A stretch of DNA of 64,000 nucleotides from Mytilus californianus (taxonomy: Eukaryota; Mollusca; Bivalvia; Mytilida; Mytilidae): contig NW_026262679.1 in NCBI RefSeq assembly GCF_021869535.1, positions 85,929,143 to 85,993,142 on the forward strand, read 5' to 3'. The position numbers and the translations under genes are program-made. The first letter of the stretch is position 1. Every line of letters begins with the position of its first letter. A model generated the notes under the pieces. That model was not told the origin of the DNA, ran no database searches, and saw nothing but the letters and a program-made list of their open reading frames with translations. Of this stretch, positions 11,667-22,859 are shown piece by piece.

Positions 11667-12216
11667 TATATACAACTCGTTTAAACATCAGCCCAACAAT
11701 CTAACATTGTTGGGCTGATATTTAGACGAGTTGTATATACAGAATGTACACAGCCATGTATCACCATCACTGTTGGTGATCCGATGGATAAATCTGTTGT
11801 AGAGTTGTCACTGGTTCAGACGTACTTATAAATATAATTATTTCTGTGACTGTATCTTGCATTAATTTGTAGGATCCTTTACAATAGACATTTCAGCTGA
11901 TCTGTAACAATTCCATCTTCATGCCTTATATATCATGTACTGTATTACGACGCTAGATTAAAACTGACGAGGAAAGGTAACACCCGGCCACCGAAAGCTT
12001 TATTATTGTGAAGCCTAGGTGGTCGTGTGGTCGTTAAAAACTTCCATTTGTTGTCGTGTGGTCTAGCGCGTCGGATACAGTGCAGGCGATTTGGTGTCAC
12101 GATATCTCAGTAGCATGAGTTCCAATCCCGGCGAGGGAAGAACAAAACATTTGCGAAAGCAAATTTATAGATCTAACATTGTTGGGCTGATGTCTAGACG
12201 AGTTGTATATATATAT
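11667..12216 (+). mobile_element. Hairpin-armed mussel repeat with Pol III-like segment
   Basis: Three copies of one arm occur. The first (11667-11701) and second (11702-11739) are inverted and adjacent, forming a near-perfect hairpin of about 35 bp arms (CATCAGCCCAACAAT / ATTGTTGGGCTGATAT). The third, at 12175-12216, repeats the second in direct orientation. The interior is a well conserved repeat that I recognise from mussel genomes, with landmarks CCATGTATCACCATCA, TAACACCCGGCCACCG and TTGCGAAAGCAAATTTAT. First and third arms make a TIR-type element, so the extra second arm suggests a nested or rearranged copy. No coding capacity is visible. Confidence 0.75.
12052..12140 (+). promoter_or_regulatory. 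tRNA-like internal Pol III promoter within repeat
   Basis: The A-box-like TGGTCTAGCG and the B-box-like GTTCCAATCC are separated by about 55 bp. This matches a long-variable-arm tRNA layout ending GGCGAGGGAAG. A 9 bp duplication of GTCGTGTGG just upstream (12021 and 12052) brackets 32 bp that looks inserted. I call it a tRNA-derived promoter segment and not a functional tRNA. Confidence 0.55.
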
Positions 12217-12434
12217 CTAATTATATATTCTTTTTTGGTCTTTTGGAAAATGTTGTTTGTGCTGTATTTAGACCCCTCTAACAAGAAATTTGTTTTGCAT
12301 GCACACGTATAAAAATTGCGGTTTTTATCCAACGCAATCATAGGTTTGAACGTAGTTTTCAATTTAGACTTGTATATAATTATATATATATCCTGCTGAC
12401 TATTTTGATGTAGGACGCAATTTCTTTTTTCTCT

Positions 12435-13020
12435 AAAGGAGTAGGCCCAGTAAGACCCCTTTTTGGCCACAAAATATAGCAGTTTTACAAAATTGTTAAA
12501 ATGTAAATTTTTAGCTATTTATTGGAAAGAAGAATACTTCTGTTACATAAATATGGACTGTTTTTGACAATCCAATGCACATGTATTGGGTACTAGCATC
12601 ATTAAGTCATGCTAAATTACTGAAATCTTCGAAATTTTAGCATTTTGGTTAATTTTTAGACGGATTCAGTTTGAAATGGAAGTGGCCGCATTTGTGTTCA
12701 TTCTTAATATTTAAATGCAAGTTGTATTTGATGATAATACATAACATATATGAAGGTTGAGAATGAACACGGATGCGGCCACTTTCATTTTTGACAAAAA
12801 CCATCTGAAAAGTGACATATTATGGCATATTTGATAGATTTTTCATATTTAAGCTTGAATTTGAGCGTCTTTAATGACTAAATCAGTTCAAATCTTTCAC
12901 ATAAACTAATTGAATCGACTGAATTAGACACTTGAGTGTTTAAAAAGTGTCCAAAATCTTTCTTCAGATGAACCTGAATTTTGAGGCCATAATCGGCCCT
13001 TACCGGACCTATACTCCTTT
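12435..13020. mobile_element. 586 bp TIR element (MITE)
   Basis: The left end AAAGGAGTAGGCCCAGTAAG is mirrored by the right end CTTACCGGACCTATACTCCTTT. Internal to these, GGCCACAAAAT and ATTTTGAGGCC also pair. No transposase frame lies inside. A second inverted repeat sits in the centre (12658-12808). Confidence 0.75.
12658..12808. repeat. Nested inverted repeat, about 48 bp arms
   Basis: AAGTGGCCGCATTTGTGTTC (left) is mirrored by GAACACGGATGCGGCCACTT (right), with extended flanking pairing. The spacer is about 50 bp. It is either part of the parent TIR element or a MITE nested within it. Confidence 0.75.
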
Positions 13021-13140
13021 CATCCAGCTTATTTCACTGAAGATAACTTGTCTGATTTTACTAGTATGTTTTTATTGAGATTTAATCCAGTATACTTTGA
13101 TCTTCAAATACTAGTTCCGAGATGCTTTACTTGCATTATT

Positions 13141-13350
13141 ATCAGTCATGTTCCGGAGCACCTGAGATCACCCCCAGTTTTTGGTGGGGTTCGTGTTGCT
13201 TAGTCTTTGGTTTTCTATGTTGTGTCATCTGTACTATTATTTGTCTGTTTGTCTTTTTATTTTTGGCCATGGCGTTGTCAGTTTGTTTTCGATCTATGAG
13301 TTTGACTGTCCCTCTGGTATCTTTCGTCCCTCTTTTAGTTTGAATTGTTT
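13141..13350 (+). repeat. Mussel repeat family D
   Basis: Landmarks are GAGATCACCCCCAGTTTTTG, TTGGCCATGGCGTTGTCAG and GACTGTCCCTCTGGTATC. Other copies lie at 17500-17650 (diverged), 63090-63250 and, reversed, 39475-39700. The two overlapping 69-73 codon frames here are repeat-encoded. Confidence 0.8.
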
Positions 13351-14176
13351 AATGTTCTCAATAGTAGGTCTACAGGATTATTTCCAATGACTTAATAAAT
13401 ATCAATCCAACTGTCACAGTGGCTAAAATAGTCTCAAGTGCTGATTCCTGGGAAAGTGACGACAATATTAAATACTAGACCGTTTCGACTAGAGAGTTGT
13501 AATGATATTTTGATAGAAGCTACCATTACCCTTTAACTTCACGTTCCTCTATATACTTACTGTCGTTTTACTATATAGTCCGATTTTGGTGATTATCTTG
13601 ATCGCATCAATCCCATCTAACTTAAAATAAATATTTACCACAGATACAACCAAAGTCAGCTTAAATATTGAGTAACATCTAGAAATTGACAACGGAGGTC
13701 AGTTGAGAACTAAACTTTACGGTAAAAGTTTTCAAATTTACCATTCATAACTTCTCATTGATTACAGCAACATTCCAGTAACGATTGCATATGTAGCATA
13801 TACCTCCCAGTTGATATTATGATTTCTTTGATAGAGGGTTGCTACTTACAGTTTTCGGAGCAGAGGATCCTTAGGGTAAGTATCGTTTTTCGTATTTTTA
13901 AAATTGCACGTTTTAATTTTTGGTATAATTGCCCTATAACAATTTTTCTTTATACTAAGGCGTCAACTTAGTACAATTTTTTAGTAAATAATTGTGATTC
14001 AATGCGGTTTGAAGCACCCACAATTCCAAATTATCCATGAAAGCTTTTCGACTGGAAATATGTGCGGTATAATATATGCACTATTGTTATTTGATATACT
14101 AGTACTTTATTGGGTCATTCTGTGGCAGTAAATGTACTTCTCGAATTGCAGTTTATTTCGTTCTACTTCCGATTAA
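13351..14176. other. AT-rich sequence without recognised gene
   Basis: No frame, TIR or tandem repeat that I can support. Confidence 0.5.
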
Positions 14177-14476
14177 GATGCTGTGTAGAAAGTAAAAAAT
14201 ACAAAAGCAATTAAATGTAATTGCATCATCAACGGAAACAATTTAATAATACATAGGTCGAGATTCGTTAATACTTTCCCGTCTCCAATCCCATAATAAT
14301 TTTGCTGAATTTAATCAAATTTTCTAACACGACAAAAATCACTACGTGAAGAAATTTCTTATTGTATAGTATAGAATATACATTAAAGAATCTAATACAG
14401 AAAAGGTTGCAAGACATACAATGTATTATATAATAATTTGTTTTCAGAAAATCTTATGAAATCCACGAAATAATGA

Positions 14477-14508
<32 letters not shown>

Positions 14509-14659
14509 AGAAGGGGGGAATTTAAACTTTGCTTACTTGTGTATGATATTCTTAACTTTCGTTCAAAATTAAAATAAAAACAGTATGTACGGTTGTGTAG
14601 ATAGCTACAATAAATTAGTGATTAAAAATGGTTTTGATGCTGTGTAGAAAGTAAAAAAT
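14177..14659. repeat. 24 bp exact direct repeat flanking 435 bp
   Basis: The same 24 bases, starting GATGCTGTGTAGAAAG and ending AAAAAAT, occur at 14177-14200 and 14636-14659. Between them is AT-rich DNA with a run of 20 G at 14489-14508. The repeat is too long for an ordinary target duplication. Confidence 0.7.
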
Positions 14660-15351
14660 GGAGGGTTTCCATTTTCTCTTGGCTGTCTTACAAAACAAAT
14701 AAAAAACCAAAACATGGTATAAAAAGGAGATTGGTGTTTCTCAGTACTGTTCCTCTTGACACACTCCGTATTAAATTTCATATGTTGATTTTTCAGGTAT
14801 TTTTTTTATATTTGAATGAATTTATGCTACCTTATAGAGTTTAGAATATTAACATCATCGAGGGACTTTTGCAGCTTTCTCTTTACAAAGAGAATTGTAA
14901 GTCTCTTTCATTGGATTTCAAATATTTAATTGCAAAATGGTATGAATTGATTTTTTTTAGTAACGTATGTAAGTCATTCGTAAAAAGTTATTCCAAAGAG
15001 CCAAAGCCCATGGTTTAATAATTTTTTTTTAATATTGAAATTCGCAAATCAAGATGTCTAAAAGGCATAAAATGTTTTAAAATTTTGTCATTTGCGTTCT
15101 AATCGGAGTGCTCGGTGCGACATTTTAACCACTTAATATATCGTTATATTATTAATCGAATATTTTTAAAGATTTGTGATTCGTTAAAACTTGATCTCAT
15201 TTACATTCGTATTTACTCAGTTTGCACGCCAATACTGTTGTGATTAGCTTTTCGTAGGTCAAAAACAGCATATTGCCCAGGGCATACAGCATGTAAATAA
15301 AAATACATTCTAGAAACCCCCAATTTTACATTGTTCATGCAATAGTTGATT
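14660..15351. other. AT-rich sequence without recognised gene
   Basis: CTCTTGACACACTCCGTATT at about 14752 may be a remnant of the mussel repeat seen at 3160-3440. Otherwise nothing is recognised. Confidence 0.4.
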
Positions 15352-15511
15352 AATAATATAACAATTGTAGCCTTTGGTTGAGATCAATACGATGTTATAT
15401 CGACCTAGAGAAGCATATCGACCTCGGACTTCGTCCACAGTCAATATACTTCTCTAAAGTTGATATAAGCTAGTATAGACCTCATACAAAGGCTATAATT
15501 GTATAATATAG
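15352..15511. mobile_element. Palindromic MITE, about 75 bp arms
   Basis: ATAACAATTGTAGCCTTTG on the left is mirrored by CAAAGGCTATAATTGTATA on the right. The pairing continues inward through AGAGAAG.ATAT and GACCTCGGACTTCGTCCACAG. Almost the whole element folds on itself, with the centre near 15432. Confidence 0.8.
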
Positions 15512-16239
15512 CAAGACAGCAGTTTCATAGTTTGTTATTCCGCAAAAAAAATCTAATTTTGACTACGAGCCATTCTATTTACCTTTATTTGTTCCACCTA
15601 TTGAAATAACAAAATGTCTTCAACTGAAATTCTGGAGATCACGAATGATCTTCGTTAACATAAATTTAACGATACTAACCCACATGAAATTCACCAACAC
15701 TTTTGGGAAATTAAATGTAATTCGAAACCACTTGTGAAAGATATAAAAGGAACAATATAAAATATGAAATTCAGAGGACAGACAACATGGTCAAACAAAA
15801 AACAAAAAATCCGACAACAGTTCACAAAACACTACAAAGAAAGCCTAAAATCGAGTAGCAAAAAAACAAAAAAGAAAATGATATGAAATTAAGTGTTCTG
15901 GAAGGTTTCCACAGCTTCTACTTCACTAGTGGCCTGCATTGTTTTTCGTGACAAGTACACATATGTTGATGAGTCACGTCCAGTAATATGATAAACAAGG
16001 GAGATAAGACAGGGCCAAGACTGCGACAAATGAAACGCATCCATATATATATATCTGTGTATAATGTTTTTTATGCCACAATTTAAACTAATGGTAAACA
16101 AACTCGTAAGTAGTCATCAAAATGGCAAAACTTTTAATTGATTTTACATGTAGAATAATGTACAACCGTTTTATTTCGAATCTAACATATATAGATAGCA
16201 CACGAAATACTTTAATATTATTGCAAGTATACAATCAAA
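15512..16239. other. AT-rich sequence without recognised gene
   Basis: A 70-codon minus-strand frame (15889-16101) has no recognisable motif. A short (AT)n tract lies near 16042-16053. Confidence 0.45.
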
Positions 16240-16600
16240 CGTTACACCACTGTCCCAGGTTAGGGGGAGGGTTGGGATCCCGCTAACATGTTTAACCCCG
16301 CCACATTCTGTATGTATGTGCCTGTCCCAAGTCGGGATCCTGTAATTCAGTGGTTGTCGTTTGTTTATGTGTTACATATTTGTTTTTAGTTCAATTTTTT
16401 GTACATAAATTAGGCCGCTAGTTTTCTCGTTGAATTGTTTCACATTGTCATTTCGGGGCCTTTTATAGCTGACTGTGCGGTATGGGCTTTGCTCATTGTT
16501 GAGGGCCGTACGGTGACCTATAGTTGTTAATTTCTGTGTCATTTGGTCTCTTGTGGAGAGTTGTCTCATTGTCAATCATACCACATCTTCTTTTTTATAT
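16240..16600 (+). repeat. Full-length copy of mussel repeat family C
   Basis: Landmarks in order are CACCACTGTCCCAGGTTAGG, GATCCCGCTAACATGTTTAA, GCCTGTCCCAAGTCGGGATC, GGCCGTACGGTGACCTATAG and GTTGTCTCATTGTCAATCAT. Related copies in the window are 6855-6975, 19799-19915 (reverse, partial), 33755-34092 (reverse, nearly complete) and 46245-46425 (right part). The family has no coding capacity. Confidence 0.85.
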
Positions 16601-17142
16601 ATACATGTATAAATACTTTTTCAGTTTTTATAGTTGCATTTTTTATTTTTTTTTTTAACCATAGAGATGTTAAAGAATAAACATTTCCTCTTCCTTTTAG
16701 GGAAATATTTTCGTTGATTATAACAATCAAAATCCGAAGTTAAGTCGTATGTATACTGCGTAAAAAGGAGAGAGGAATGAAGGATAGGATTGTGGCAGAA
16801 CGTATACGATCTGTCCCAACCTTTGCCATTAAAATCATTCTATTCAGAAGCTTTGAAGTATAACGACGTCTTTTTATCAATATATGCTGTTGCTTTTCGA
16901 AGTATTTTCATTAGTTTTTAGGGATAAACGTGCAGTCATCACTTTAAACAAATCTAATTGTTTTTATGTCTAACTTAGATTACATATGTTTTATTTGTCG
17001 AAAACACAATCCAGTCTTCTTTCCTTCGCTCATAACACTAACGAATATACATTATCATAGATGCCTTATCGACGTTTGAGAATCATCATCATCATATATT
17101 ATTAAGAGTGACACAGCGAATGTCAGTTTTCTAGCTAGTAGT
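16601..17142. other. AT-rich sequence without recognised gene
   Basis: Nothing is supported apart from a CATCATCAT-type triplet stretch near 17084. Confidence 0.45.
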
Positions 17143-17381
17143 AGGACCTCGGTGGCCGAGTGGGTAAAGTAGTTCAACTACTGCATAACTAGCCTGTTAA
17201 CACTTAAGTTGTGAGTTCAAGCCCCGCACGTGGCAGGTGCATTCGACTCAATTTAAATTGACTAGGATTGTCAGTTTTCCTGTAGTAAATCGGTTGTTCT
17301 CTCTGGCTTCTTCCATCAGTACAAACTGGTCGCCACGAAATAACCAATGGTGTTGAACGTGGCGTTAAACATCAATCAATC
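17143..17381 (+). mobile_element. tRNA-derived mollusc SINE, near full length
   Basis: The 5' head (17143-17232) is tRNA-like: GGACCTCGGTGGCCGAGTGG holds the A box and GTGAGTTCAAGCCCC the B box, about 55 bp apart. The body carries the conserved mollusc SINE block (TCTCTCTGGCTTCTTCCATC, GGCGTTAAACATC) and ends in a short ATCA-repeat tail, a typical LINE-dependent 3' end. The conserved 3' block resembles the 'MESC'-type domain described for mollusc SINEs; that name is from memory. A reverse copy with an expanded head lies at 26400-27238. Confidence 0.85.
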
Positions 17382-17499
17382 TAGTAATGAATTCGGAATT
17401 TCTGTCATGTCAGTATCAATGGGGTTTATCTTAAGTTTGATAAGGGATTCGTTTGCGTCATTTGTAAGATTTCCTCTTGTCTTGTTTGTTACGCAGTAG

Positions 17500-17650
17500 A
17501 GGGTAAACTCTTTACACTTCCTCCGCACTTGAGTACACCCCGTGTGTTTTCATGGGGTTCTTTTTGCTTAGTTTATTTTCTGTCAAAATTTTTGTTGCCT
17601 AATGCTGGTCAGTCTATTTGTCTGTTCTTCATCGTTTATTTGGTATTTTT
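17500..17650 (+). repeat. Diverged copy of mussel repeat family D
   Basis: CCTCCGCACTTGAGTACACC, CATGGGGTTC and TTTGCTTAGTTT parallel the opening of the copy at 13141-13350, with heavy divergence. Confidence 0.5.
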
Positions 17651-17654
17651 TTTA

Positions 17655-18811
17655 ATATTTATTCAGTATTGCAATTGAATTCTGTATTCACACAATGTTA
17701 CATTAGGTAACATATGATACCTTCCCATGCCTTGTAAGCATTACTAGTTGTCATGTTTTGGCTGCTATACAAGACTAATTTAGGAAGGGAAGCAATCGCA
17801 AATAACAGATCGCATTGTCTACATGTTGGTAAAATGCTGAAGGCAAGCCGTTTTTTAAATTGTTTACATTACTTGATTCTCTTAACGAAAACACACATGT
17901 AAAGCTTTATTAGAAATCATCCTTCATCTTTTTGCGTAATAAATGTTAAAGTCAACGAATTTGTACTATCGATCTTGACTTGCCTATGTAGAGGGTTCAG
18001 GTGTTGATATCTGTTTCAAACAACCTGGGAATACAAGTTTTCACCAATTGTAATTCATGTACGCAAATGTTACAAACTGCTGCTACTTAGAGGGAAAACA
18101 AATCCTTAATTGGTCGTTAAATCTAGTTATCCATATGCAGTAACAAAGACAAGATACTTATTCATTCAAATTTTAATTTCGTTAGGAATAAAATTGGAAA
18201 ACTGTTTATTTCTTCCTTTGAATGTCGTTTAGAAATCCAAAGGGATCTTAAGCGGTAAATAGATTTTACTTTTTTATTAGCACAAGCATAAAATATAATA
18301 GGACTAAAATCCCAAAAGGTTTGTTTCAATTAAAGAAATGTTTTTGTTAACACGATAACATCCTTGACACGTATATTCATTTGTGCTAAAAACGAGCTTG
18401 GATCAGTTTGTAAAATAAGGTTAATCACCACTTTATTATTATTTGGAAAGTTGGAATCGTTTGGGTTTCCCCTGCCCCGATGAACATTATCGAACCTACT
18501 ATGGCAACTACATTAAATCCATAGGTACACTTCTAGACAATTTAATTTGATACTTTACTATTCAGGATCGTCTGGTGCCCTGAGCATGTCTGTTAAGATA
18601 TTCTTTTTAAAGAGCTGATGCTCACCCTAAAACACAACTGAATAACAATCTGAATCACATTAGAAAAACAAATCTAACACATGACGACATTTTGGTCTAA
18701 AAGTATTCAGAATTATCACATTAGACAGCAGAAGAGCTATCGCGTTATACTGCAGACATTTTAACAGGGAGTTCGAAACTAAATCTAACATATGCAGAAA
18801 AAGTTGAGACT
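17655..18811. other. AT-rich sequence without recognised gene
   Basis: No frame above about 60 codons and no repeat structure is seen. Confidence 0.5.
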
Positions 18812-19396
18812 TTTTATACGCCCGTTTACGGGACGTATTATGGTATACCGTTGTCCATCCATCCGTCCGTCCGTCCGTCCGTCCGTCGTCAACATGTCGG
18901 ACAATAACTCAAAAACGCTTTAACCAATCTGCATGAAACTTTAATGAATTGTTTATATCTATTGATATGAGCTCCCTTTCGATTTTTATTAATTTTAGAT
19001 TTTATGTTTCCGAGTTATGGGGTTTTATTCATTAAAAAAAGGGGGATTTTCCAGTTTTCGGACAACTCAAAAATGCTTTCAGCAGTTTTCATGAAAATTT
19101 GGTGGATTTTTTTATATCTATTGACATAAGCTCCCTTTCGATTTTTATAAATTTTAGATTTTACGTTTCCGAGTTATGGGATTTTATTCCTAAAAAGGGG
19201 GTGATTTTCAAGTTTTCGGACAATATCTTTAAAGTGCTTTGAGCAGTTTTCATGAAACTTTGTTGACTGGTTTATATCTATTAAGCTAACCTCCCTATAG
19301 TTTTTCATAAATTTCTGAAATTACATTGAGAAGTTATTGAACTTTATTCTTTAAAAAGGCGGCGGGCGTATCATGCGCTCATGGCGCAGCTGTTTA
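18812..19396 (+). mobile_element. Hairpin-ended element with three about 155 bp units (pearl/HINE-like), copy 1
   Basis: The 5' end TTTTATACGCCCGTTTACGG forms a hairpin (CGCCCGTTTACGGGACG). A (GTCC)n tract (18866-18890) follows, then three diverged tandem units at about 18890-19052, 19053-19206 and 19207-19362. They share TTTTCGGACAA, GCAGTTTTCATGAAA and TATATCTATT. The 3' end GGGCGTATCATG is followed by the hairpin TGCGCTCATGGCGCA. This layout of fixed ends plus a tandem core of about 160 bp resembles the 'pearl' or non-autonomous Helitron-type elements of bivalves. The family name is an inference. No coding capacity is seen. Confidence 0.7.
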
Positions 19397-19798
19397 TTGT
19401 AGAATTTCATGAACCAAATTCATTCCACTATATTTAAATACTGATAGCAGCTATAGAAAAATAATGGATTGTTTGAAACTATCCCACTATCCCACGTGAC
19501 ATTGAATAAAACATAAAATTCTCTTCTGAACATGTGCCTACCTCACGCGAAGTAACTCGCGGTTAATATAGCGTTTCAATCTGAATATTCTGTTTTCTGG
19601 ATGTCAACGAATGTAGTGGAGGTAAGCATTCATTTTATTAACCCTCGAAAATCATATTTCCCATCTGAAAAAATCTTCATATCTCCCTATGGCAAGGGAT
19701 ATATGTGTATAATACATTATGTATAATTGTATAAAACAAAGAAATATTAGAGAGGGATATAAAATATCTAAAAGATGTTTGAATGCTATCTTCATCTG
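19397..19798. other. AT-rich sequence without recognised gene
   Basis: Nothing that I can support. Confidence 0.45.
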
Positions 19799-19915
19799 TA
19801 TAATATAAAAATAAGATGTTGTATGATTGCCAATGAAACAACTATCCACCTAAGTTCAAATGAAGTGGATGTAAGCCTTTATATAGGCAACCGTAAACAT
19901 AGACAAGTCCTTGTT
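19799..19915 (-). repeat. Reverse fragment of mussel repeat family C
   Basis: AAAATAAGATGTTGTATGAT, then TTGCCAATGAAACAACTATC and AAATGAAGTGGATGTAAGCC, is the reverse complement of the 3' part of the family. It parallels 33755-33835 closely. Confidence 0.7.
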
Positions 19916-21140
19916 TTATCTAATTTTACATATTTTACCACACCATCACTTTTTTACTTTCTGTCGCCCACAAGTTTATAATACAAGGTTTTTATTAGGT
20001 TGAAATGTCTATAATGCGTTTCCCAACAATCTATTCGGAAACATACTGTTAAATATTCTTGTCTCGGACAACACGATCTATAATAATTAATAATTTTTAA
20101 TTACCTTTAAGTATTAGTTATTTTTAAGGGCAGTAATCAAAAGCTTTTCCGTCACAACTTTTGAAACAACTACTCTTATCGTACGGTACAGGTTTGGCTT
20201 TTTGTAAACTGCATACCTCTAATTGTGAACATATATTAAAAAAGTAAGATGAATAGATATTGTATGTTTGCAAATAAGGCACTTATTCACCTTAAATCAA
20301 AGTACAACAATTAAACAACTGCATGTCAACAGTATGTAAAACCAATTCCATACAATATGCTTTTAAGCCACAGCTAAAAAAATTGTCAGACAATTCAAGG
20401 AAAAAAGTTAAAAAGTGAACGGCGTTATAGAAGCTTATATTTTCCTATTTCTGTTGGTCCTTATTGTTTGGCATTTAAACCACTGCTCCTTATTAGGTAC
20501 TTTAATGTAGCAAGACAACAAGTAAAAGTAAAACTGAAACCGCTTTGCAAAACAAATTTGCCCAAGTACAGATACAGTGTATGTAATGAGATTTTTTCGT
20601 AACTTAATTGTTATGGAACGTACCGCCGCATAATTTTAGGCTTATACGTCTTATCGTGTTTGCGTGTATTTTAATCTTCTGAAAGTAAATAATGAAATAT
20701 TTTTGGTAGTAATTAGTAAAAAGTAAAATAACAAAAATACTAAACTCCAATGGAAATTCAATACAGAATGTATTATTAAATTGCAAAATCAAAAGCTCAA
20801 ATACATCAAAAGAATGGAAAACGAGTTAACTTAGGTGTATGTTTACACACCTGTTTTTATTTATCCATCTCAACACAAGAGTATGCTCAGTAGGCATTAG
20901 CGAAAACTATTCAATACCGACAATTACACCTATGCCTATGCTTACAGGTAACCTTTTTGAGAAGGGGTCGTCTCAATGTGTACAACGACCACAGACATTT
21001 TGTGTTATTATATTTTTTTCTAACTTTCATTTTAAACACTGTATAAATCATTAATTTTGAATGATTTGTTACTTCATTGGCTCTGTTTAGTAGCTGAGAA
21101 TTGATCAATCTTTATATTGTACTTTATTAAAAAAAAATGA
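19916..21140. other. AT-rich sequence without recognised gene
   Basis: Short overlapping frames on both strands (20604-20792, 20839-21054, 20911-21108) lack motifs. A run of 17 G follows at 21141-21157. Confidence 0.45.
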
Positions 21141-21263
21141 GGGGGGGGGGGGGGGGGACTTTGCGGTTATTAGTAGGACTTTAATCAGAAAAGGAACGTG
21201 TAAAGCATTTTATAGCGTGAAACATAATGTATAAATATATAGATGATATTATTAGTTATCTTT

Positions 21264-21338
21264 GTGTAATCAGGGGTGTACGGTAGTTTACAACGGTGTT
21301 AAAATGCACTGTAAAATTCCGTACACCCCTGATTACAC
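21264..21338. repeat. Perfect 20 bp-arm hairpin
   Basis: GTGTAATCAGGGGTGTACGG and CCGTACACCCCTGATTACAC are exact complements with a 35 bp loop. The loop contains ACGGTGTTAAAATGCAC, partly echoed at 21433-21450 (CCGGTGTTAATGCAC). A small MITE relic is likely. Confidence 0.8.
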
Positions 21339-21344
21339 CAAGAA

Positions 21345-22620
21345 AACGAATTTATTTCTCATGAAACATTCGTTTACTAGTTTTTATACCTGGGTTTATG
21401 AAATTGAAAAATTCATCCAAAAATTTCCCAACACCGGTGTTAATGCACATTGTCAAATTTAACTTAAATAGATTTTTTTTTTTGTAATTTTTTTACTTTT
21501 GGCATTGTTTTGGTGGAATTTTACACTACAAACATTTTTATTTTGAAATGTATATTTTCTACTTGAGTCATCGAAACGTCCAATACAAATCATAAGACCT
21601 GTTGATTTACCCCAAATTTAATATACGCTTGCTTCATAAGAAATAAGATACCTTATTTAGAACAGATAAACTAAGCCTGCACAGGTATCACTAATGACAG
21701 ATAATTTGTTCATTGAATGTCTCCACACAGTTTTGAATGCTTTCTAGCAATTCAATTCGTTAATTGTATACTTGACTACAACACTGTATTCCGCTTGAAT
21801 GGTTGCAAACGCAGACAAATAAAAAAACAGATTGAATATTACATATTCATTACTTAAAATAATCCAAAACTAATGCGAATAAAAATTATGTAACAAAAAT
21901 TACAGAATATATATTTTGTCTCTGCAATCAAGTTTAATAGGTCATTAATTCAGTATGACTCGACATTTTGATACTGTCCCTATATTTTTGTACTATTTGT
22001 AGGTATCAGTGTCGGTGTAGACGACCTTTTGAAAATGTCTATTTGTATAAAGAAGTATACGATGTTGGTAGGAATTCCATTTTGCTATAGATTAGCATGA
22101 AAATAAATACGTAGACTGGTCAGTTCGATAAAAGTATAGTGATTTCTGGTTGAATTTATTACTGTTACATTAGACTTGAAAATAAAGAAAAAAAAGGAAC
22201 CGAAATTTTAAATATCAAGAATTATAACACTTTTAAAATTATCCCATTTTTACGCAAAAACGTAATGTCCAACGTTACATTTTGTGTGCAAAAGATCGGA
22301 GTTCCGTTTCTTTCCTACGGTATTTTTTTTCTGATCATCGTAAAACTTCACAAGAGTATTGCTATTGTTATTGTTATTCGCGTGTTAAAGCAAAATCAAT
22401 ATCACTGAAACCGTAAACCGGAAAATGTTATTTTTGAAAACGGTCTGAAAAATGTCCAAGCATATGCAAGGTAAGCATATATCGGGTTTGCGCATTTATA
22501 CCGTGAAATTGGAAAAGCTGAGAGGAAAAATATTTATGATATTTTGAAAGTTTTTTTTACTTTTCTCCTGGTTCATGATATTTTTTTTGCCGGAAACCAT
22601 GCGTATAGTTTTTATTGCAA
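21345..22620. other. AT-rich sequence without recognised gene
   Basis: No named repeat is present. An imperfect short palindrome GTAATGTCCAACGTTAC occurs near 22263. Confidence 0.45.
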
Positions 22621-22626
22621 TGACTT

Positions 22627-22854
22627 CAAAAAGTATAGCCATCTTGTCCCAACGAAAAAAAGGCTGTATTTTCTTTACAATTGATGTTTTAACCGGCTGT
22701 ATATTAAATAGGCACAGTTAGATCATAGAAAATAAAACTTGGCGGTAAAAGTTTTTTTTCTTTTTCTTTTTAAACAATATAGTGTTTAACATTTTTTCGA
22801 TAGGCAACAAGATTTTTAGATCGTTTCAAAAAGTATAGCCGTTTTGTCCCAACG
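22627..22854 (+). repeat. Pair of 28 bp direct repeats 200 bp apart
   Basis: CAAAAAGTATAGCCATCTTG at 22627 and CAAAAAGTATAGCCGTTTTG at 22827 both continue TCCCAACG. The intervening DNA is T-rich. They could be two diverged tandem units of an unrecognised repeat. Confidence 0.7.
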
Positions 22855-22859
22855 TTCGC

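Noticed and set aside
12052..12140. Functional tRNA gene (Leu/Ser-like)
   Set aside because: A and B boxes are present, but they are embedded in a dispersed repeat, the B box is altered and the acceptor stem does not pair.
12165..12470. 101-codon minus-strand frame
   Set aside because: It spans the end of the hairpin-armed repeat and the start of the TIR element; the two belong to different insertions.
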